From Arthrobacter sp. D5-1 (GTDB taxonomy: Bacteria; Actinomycetota; Actinomycetes; Actinomycetales; Micrococcaceae), in NCBI RefSeq assembly GCF_017357425.1, contig NZ_CP014571.1:3224001-3288000 (forward strand): a DNA stretch of 64,000 bases, read 5' to 3'. The translations under genes were made by a program, and so were the position numbers. The notes below the pieces were generated by a model that saw only the letters and a program-made list of their open reading frames with translations, made no database searches and was not told the origin of the DNA. Position 1 is the stretch's first letter, and every line of letters starts with the position of its first letter. Positions 60,240 to 64,000 of this stretch are shown here, in pieces.

Positions 60240-61323
60240 GAATGGTTCATGGCGAGCCCGTTACAGAGATGAAGCCGGCAAGGAACATGCGCGGCACTTC
60301 CCGCGGAAGATCGACGCTCAGCGCTGGTTGGACGAGGTAACCGCGTCCGTCGTCACTGGCAGCTATGTGGATCCGAAGTCGGGCCGCGTCACCCTAGCAT
60401 CGTTCTTTGAAGATTGGTCCACTAGGCAGCTCTGGGCGGCTGGAACGTCCAAGGCCATGAGCTTAGCTGTCCGCTCGTGCACGTTCGCTGATGTGGAATT
60501 CCGCAACCTGAAACGCTCACACGTTGAGGCGTGGGTGAAGAAGATGAGTCAGGACGGTTTAGCGCCCGGAACGGTCAAGACTCGCTATAACAATGTCCGC
60601 TCTGTGCTGCGTGGTGCACGCAATGACCGAATGCTGGCTACGGACCCCGCTGACGGCGTCTCGCTGCCCCGTGCACGCAAGGCCGAGCACGCGATGAGCA
60701 TTCCCTCCCCCGCGGACGTTGGCGCCCTCCTAGGGTCTGCTGAGTCGTGGTTCAAGCCGTTCGTTGCAATGTGCGCTTTTGCAGGCCTGCGCTTGGGTGA
60801 GGCAGCGGCAATCCAACTCGGAGATATTGATTTCCTGCGCCGCACGCTTGCTGTTCAGAGACAGGTCCAGCGGGCAGGCAAGGGCGAGGTGAGCATCACG
60901 TTGCCAAAATACGGTTCTGAGCGTCTGGTGCACATCCCTGATGGGCTCGTGCAGATCCTCGCCGCCCATGTGCAGCACGTCGGCGTGCATGGAGAGCAGC
61001 AATGGTTATTCAGCGGAGAGCAGGGTCTACCGCCGCATCAGAACACTTCGGGCTATTGGTGGCGCAAAACAGTAAAGGCCGCAGGTCTTGAAGCTGTGAG
61101 ACTCCATGACCTGCGGCACTTCTATGCGTCAGGGTTGATTGCTGCCGGCTGCGATGTCGTCACGGTTCAGCGGGCGTTGGGCCACTCCAAGGCAACGACC
61201 ACACTTAACACCTATGCGCACCTTTGGCCCACCGCCGAAGACCGAACCAGGTCTGCTGCCGGCGCCATGATGGATGACGCCCTCGGCATTTCTGCGGACT
61301 CCCTGCGGACTCAACAAGCCTGA
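60217..61323 (+). CDS. int: Tyrosine-family integrase
   Basis: 368 aa from ATG 60217 with GGGAGG upstream. N-terminal arm-binding AP2-like domain (ENGSWRARYRDEAGKEHARHF), SAM-like core-binding domain, catalytic domain with Arg in AFAGLRLGE, Lys in VSITLPKYG region, HDLRHFYAS (His, Arg) and Tyr in LNTYAHL. It recombines attP with the 3' end of ychF. Two TGCGGAC boxes overlap its last codons. Confidence 0.95.
   Translation: MASIQKRENGSWRARYRDEAGKEHARHFPRKIDAQRWLDEVTASVVTGSYVDPKSGRVTLASFFEDWSTRQLWAAGTSKAMSLAVRSCTFADVEFRNLKRSHVEAWVKKMSQDGLAPGTVKTRYNNVRSVLRGARNDRMLATDPADGVSLPRARKAEHAMSIPSPADVGALLGSAESWFKPFVAMCAFAGLRLGEAAAIQLGDIDFLRRTLAVQRQVQRAGKGEVSITLPKYGSERLVHIPDGLVQILAAHVQHVGVHGEQQWLFSGEQGLPPHQNTSGYWWRKTVKAAGLEAVRLHDLRHFYASGLIAAGCDVVTVQRALGHSKATTTLNTYAHLWPTAEDRTRSAAGAMMDDALGISADSLRTQQA
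61292..61309 (+). promoter_or_regulatory. Two integrase arm-type boxes, right end
   Basis: TGCGGACT at 61292 and TGCGGACT at 61303, 11 bp apart, identical to the boxes at the left end, 46 bp from the right core. They lie within the C-terminal codons of int. Confidence 0.65.
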
Positions 61324-61354
61324 CCCCAGCAAACAGGCCGGAAAACGGGCTAAA

Positions 61355-61373
61355 TCACACGTTGAAGCGGAAC
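61355..61373. repeat. attR core
   Basis: Same 19 bp as 42140-42158; it comprises the last 16 coding bases and the stop codon of ychF. Integration therefore leaves the gene intact. Confidence 0.9.
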
Positions 61374-62440
61374 TCCACCACATCGCCGTCGGCCATCACG
61401 TACTCTTTACCTTCGATCCGGACCTTGCCGCGGGACTTTGCCTCCGCCATGGAACCGGCGTCGATCAGGTCATCGAAGGAGACAACCTCGGCCTTGATGA
61501 AGCCTCGCTGGAAGTCGGAGTGGATCACGCCGGCTGCCTGGGGAGCGGTGTCACCCTGACGGATGGTCCACGCACGGGTTTCCTTGGGGCCTGCCGTGAG
61601 GTAGGTCTGCAGGCCGAGGGTGTGGAAACCGACGCGCGCCAGCTGGTCGAGGCCGGATTCGGACTGACCGTTCATTTCCAACATTTCGCGGGCCTCTTCC
61701 TCGTCCAGTTCCACGAGGTCGGATTCCAGCTTGGCGTCAAGGAAGATTGCGTCAGCAGGGGCAACCAGGGCACGGAGTTCGTCCTGCTTCGCCGGATCGC
61801 CAAGGATGCCTTCATCCGCATTGAAGACGTAGATAAACGGCTTGGCGGTAAGAAGGCCCAGCTCCTTGAGGTGACCCATCTCCAGCTTGTCGCTCTTGAT
61901 CGAGGAGAAGATGGTGTCGCCGCGTTCCAGGACAGCCTGTGCCGCCTTGATGGCTGCGAGCTCGGCAGCTTCCCGTTTCTTGATCTTGACTTCTTTTTCG
62001 ATGCGCGGAATCGCGTTCTCGATGGTCTGGAGATCTGCCAGGATCAGCTCTGTGTTGATGGTCTCCATGTCGGAGCCCGGATCAACCTTGCCATCGACGT
62101 GGATGACGTCGGGATCGTCAAAGACACGGACGACCTGTGCAATGGCCTCGGCCTCGCGGATATTCGCCAGGAACTTATTGCCCAGGCCTTCGCCCTCGGA
62201 TGCACCCTTCACGATGCCGGCGATGTCCACGAAGGACACCGGAGCGGGAAGCATCTTCTGGGAACCGAAGATTTCGGCCAGCTTTGCCAGGCGGGGATCC
62301 GGAAGATTCACGACTCCGACGTTGGGTTCAATCGTTGCGAACGGATAGTTCGCTGCGAGCACCTGGTTGCGGGTCAGTGCGTTGAAAAGAGTTGATTTGC
62401 CGACGTTGGGCAGTCCGACGATGCCAATAGTAAGAGCCAC
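61355..62440 (-). CDS. ychF: Redox-regulated ATPase YchF (OLA1)
   Basis: 361 aa from GTG 62440 ([20 protein letters not shown]); ATG 62446 would add two residues. Obg-family G domain with G1 GLPNVGKST and altered G4 (YVFNADE) that prefers ATP, coiled-coil arm ([20 protein letters not shown]) and C-terminal TGS domain ending EFRFNV. The C-terminal codons are part of the att core. It acts in translation and stress responses. Confidence 0.95.
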   Translation of the reverse strand: MALTIGIVGLPNVGKSTLFNALTRNQVLAANYPFATIEPNVGVVNLPDPRLAKLAEIFGSQKMLPAPVSFVDIAGIVKGASEGEGLGNKFLANIREAEAIAQVVRVFDDPDVIHVDGKVDPGSDMETINTELILADLQTIENAIPRIEKEVKIKKREAAELAAIKAAQAVLERGDTIFSSIKSDKLEMGHLKELGLLTAKPFIYVFNADEGILGDPAKQDELRALVAPADAIFLDAKLESDLVELDEEEAREMLEMNGQSESGLDQLARVGFHTLGLQTYLTAGPKETRAWTIRQGDTAPQAAGVIHSDFQRGFIKAEVVSFDDLIDAGSMAEAKSRGKVRIEGKEYVMADGDVVEFRFNV

Positions 62441-62551
62441 GAGCATTGATTCTACCCGTTGGAACCTTGTCCTTGCTTGTTACTGCCCACGATGCGCGCC
62501 CACCGCGGTGGCCTCACCAAAACTGTCGTACCCCTGTGACAAGGTTGCTGC

Positions 62552-63781
62552 ATGGATGGATTTGGATTGGTTTTGGCCCTGCTCATGCTGTTGATCGGCG
62601 CCGCCATAGGTCTGGCAACGGGCTATGTTGTCTTTCGACGCCGGGGCGCTGGCTTGGAGGAAGACTTCGACGCCGTGTCGGCGCGCCTCTCGGAGGTGAC
62701 CGCGCAGCTGGCAGCCGCCGACGCCGAACGGCGGCTTTTGTTCACGCAGAACCGCGAGTTGACGGCGTCCAGGAACTCGGATGGCAGTGTTTTACGGGCG
62801 TTGGGCCCGGTTGCTGAGAAGCTGACAGCGGTGCAGCAACAAGTCTCGCTGCTGGAACGTGACCGGGTAGAGCAATACGGCCAACTTGCCCAGCAGTTGC
62901 AGGATGCCCGGTTGTCTGACGAGCAGCTCTTGCGGTCCACACACGCCTTGGCCTCGGCCCTGCGCTCCAACAGTGCACGCGGCCAATGGGGCGAAGTACA
63001 GCTCCGCAGGGTCGTGGAGGCTTCAGGAATGCTGAGGCACGTGGACTTCCATGAACAGGTGCATTCAGGCCGGACCGAGACCACGCTTCGGCCGGACCTC
63101 GTAGTCCAATTGCCAGGTGGCAAGCAATTGGTAGTGGATGCCAAGGTCCCGCTCGCCTCTTACCTCGCAGCGCAGGAACAACTGCACGAAGACGGTGCTT
63201 TTGGGGAGTCGGTGGCACCTGCCAGCAACCATGATTCAAAGACCTTGCTGTCACAGCACGCCAAAGCGCTGAAGTCCCACATCGATGCTTTGGCGGGCAA
63301 GAAGTACTGGGACATTCCCGGCAACTCCCCTGAGTTGGTGATCTGCTTCCTCCCTGCTGAGTCCATCCTGGCGTCAGCCCTCGAGGCAGATCCCGCGCTG
63401 TTGGAGTACGCCCTGTCCCGCAATGTGGTGTTGGCGTCTCCCGGGACCCTGCTGGCGGTCCTGAAGTCGGTGGCCTTCACTTGGCGCCAGGATGTCCTCA
63501 CAGACAGCGCCCACGAACTGTTCGAGCTCGCCAAGCAGCTGTACGAGCGCATGGGTACTTTGGGTGAAAATGTCGGCAAGCTGGGCAGTTCCCTGAAGAC
63601 GTCCGTGGACCGCTACAACGCGATGGTGGGCACGTTGGAAGCCCGGGTCCTGCCGACCGCGCGCAAACTGAACACCATGGAAGATGCCGGCCTTGCAGCG
63701 CCGATGTCCGTTGAGGCAGTCCCCCGCGCTTTGGCAGCTCCTGAGCTTCTGGCTGAGGAGAACGAAGAGTCCGCGGCATAG
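62552..63781 (+). CDS. rmuC: DNA recombination protein RmuC
   Basis: 409 aa. N-terminal transmembrane helix (about 4-24), a coiled coil (about 30-110) and the RmuC nuclease-like core: GQWGEVQLRRVVEASGML, RPDLVVQLPGGKQLVVDAKVPL (Asp and Lys of a PD-D/ExK-like site) and YWDIPGNSPELVICFLP. It limits DNA inversions at short repeats. A strong terminator follows. Confidence 0.95.
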   Translation: MDGFGLVLALLMLLIGAAIGLATGYVVFRRRGAGLEEDFDAVSARLSEVTAQLAAADAERRLLFTQNRELTASRNSDGSVLRALGPVAEKLTAVQQQVSLLERDRVEQYGQLAQQLQDARLSDEQLLRSTHALASALRSNSARGQWGEVQLRRVVEASGMLRHVDFHEQVHSGRTETTLRPDLVVQLPGGKQLVVDAKVPLASYLAAQEQLHEDGAFGESVAPASNHDSKTLLSQHAKALKSHIDALAGKKYWDIPGNSPELVICFLPAESILASALEADPALLEYALSRNVVLASPGTLLAVLKSVAFTWRQDVLTDSAHELFELAKQLYERMGTLGENVGKLGSSLKTSVDRYNAMVGTLEARVLPTARKLNTMEDAGLAAPMSVEAVPRALAAPELLAEENEESAA

Positions 63782-63783
63782 CG

Positions 63784-63838
63784 AAACCGGCCCGCAGCAC
63801 CGCTTCCCCTGTGGAAGCCGATGGCTGCGGGCCGGTTT
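63784..63838. terminator. Terminator after rmuC
   Basis: Perfect 15-bp arms AAACCGGCCCGCAGC and complement around a 25-bp loop, followed by TTT on the + strand. Confidence 0.85.
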
Positions 63839-63868
63839 CTTTGAGTTCGTAGTGTGGAGCGAGGGGCG

Positions 63869-64000
63869 TTAGGACGTTGCCCGGTTCCCGCGGCCGCCGA
63901 GCGCACGCGTCACATCGCCGGCTTTCTTCAACGTGGCCCTCAGCTCCTTGGGAAGTGAGAAGAGGAGATCTTCCTCTGCCGTCACGATTTCCTGCACTTC
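63869..64000 (-). CDS. C-terminus of unidentified gene (partial)
   Basis: The last 43 codons of a gene that continues beyond the right edge; stop TAA at 63869-63871. The readable end is helical, AEEDLLFSLPKELRATLKKA, then GDVTRALGGRGNRATS. Too short to assign. Confidence 0.6.
   Translation of the reverse strand, partial: EVQEIVTAEEDLLFSLPKELRATLKKAGDVTRALGGRGNRATS

Larger units (their letters stand above)
42140..61373. mobile_element. 19.2-kb integrated element (phage satellite or prophage remnant) at the 3' end of ychF
   Basis: Bounded by the identical 19-bp sequence TCACACGTTGAAGCGGAAC at both ends; similarity stops exactly at those limits. The right copy is the last 19 nt of ychF, including the stop codon. 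Inside are a tyrosine integrase next to the right end, XRE repressor, excisionase-like HTH, an early operon with an AAA ATPase, an HNH endonuclease and terminase small subunit pair, two tail genes, a toxin-antitoxin-chaperone cargo and several membrane or lipoproteins. No large terminase, portal, capsid, protease or tape-measure gene is visible. Base composition is visibly more AT-rich than the flanks. Confidence 0.88.

Noticed and set aside
61274..62395. 373-aa + strand frame
   Set aside because: Antisense to ychF, no ribosome site and no known fold.
1..64000. CRISPR arrays, rRNA and tRNA genes
   Set aside because: No regular repeats with spacers, and no cloverleaf or rRNA sequence recognised by eye.

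Overview
The window reads as chromosomal DNA of a high-GC actinobacterium of the family Micrococcaceae, most like Arthrobacter or Paenarthrobacter. The grounds are codon use, the sigE / anti-sigma / tatB / mrp / O-methyltransferase neighbourhood (shared in outline with Mycobacterium tuberculosis Rv1220c-Rv1234), the actinobacterial DUF3117 gene, a GluABCD-type transporter and the dapC-ferredoxin pair. This placement is inference, because no 16S rRNA or tRNA gene is present.

Layout. (1) 1-31.4 kb is conserved core: a magnesium-transporter-like CBS protein and DUF1003 protein, Mrp ATPase, the sigma-E envelope-stress cluster, an amino-acid ABC transporter, the dap genes for lysine and peptidoglycan precursors (dapE, dapD, dapC), galE, citrate synthase, ferredoxin, TypA, and a peptide ABC transporter operon. 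(2) 31.4-42.1 kb is a variable region with small secreted proteins, an SDR enzyme, several orphan small genes and many broken genes. It includes a DUF1023 alpha/beta-hydrolase translationally coupled to a lipoprotein, which looks like an effector-immunity pair. (3) 42,140-61,373 is a 19.2-kb integrated element bounded by 19-bp direct repeats. The right copy is the last 19 nt of ychF. (4) 61.4-64 kb returns to core with ychF and rmuC.

The element carries a tyrosine integrase, an XRE repressor, a divergent excisionase-like gene, and a long early operon with an AAA/RepA-like ATPase and many overlapping small genes. It also has an HNH endonuclease plus terminase small subunit pair, two tail genes, and cargo. 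It has no recognisable large terminase, portal, capsid or tape-measure gene. An IS21-family element (49,075-51,729, with a 6-bp target duplication) sits inside the terminase small subunit gene, and removing it restores one open frame. Repeated TGCGGAC boxes at 11-bp spacing lie inside both ends and look like integrase arm sites. The main cargo is a three-gene overlapping operon of HigB-like toxin, XRE antitoxin and SecB-like chaperone (a TAC module), a type known to include phage-defence systems. The element is therefore either a decayed prophage or a phage satellite (PICI-like island).

Most interesting points: the satellite-like element inserted at the 3' end of ychF, the TAC module on it, the split terminase, the integrase arm-site arrays, and the hydrolase/lipoprotein pair outside it.
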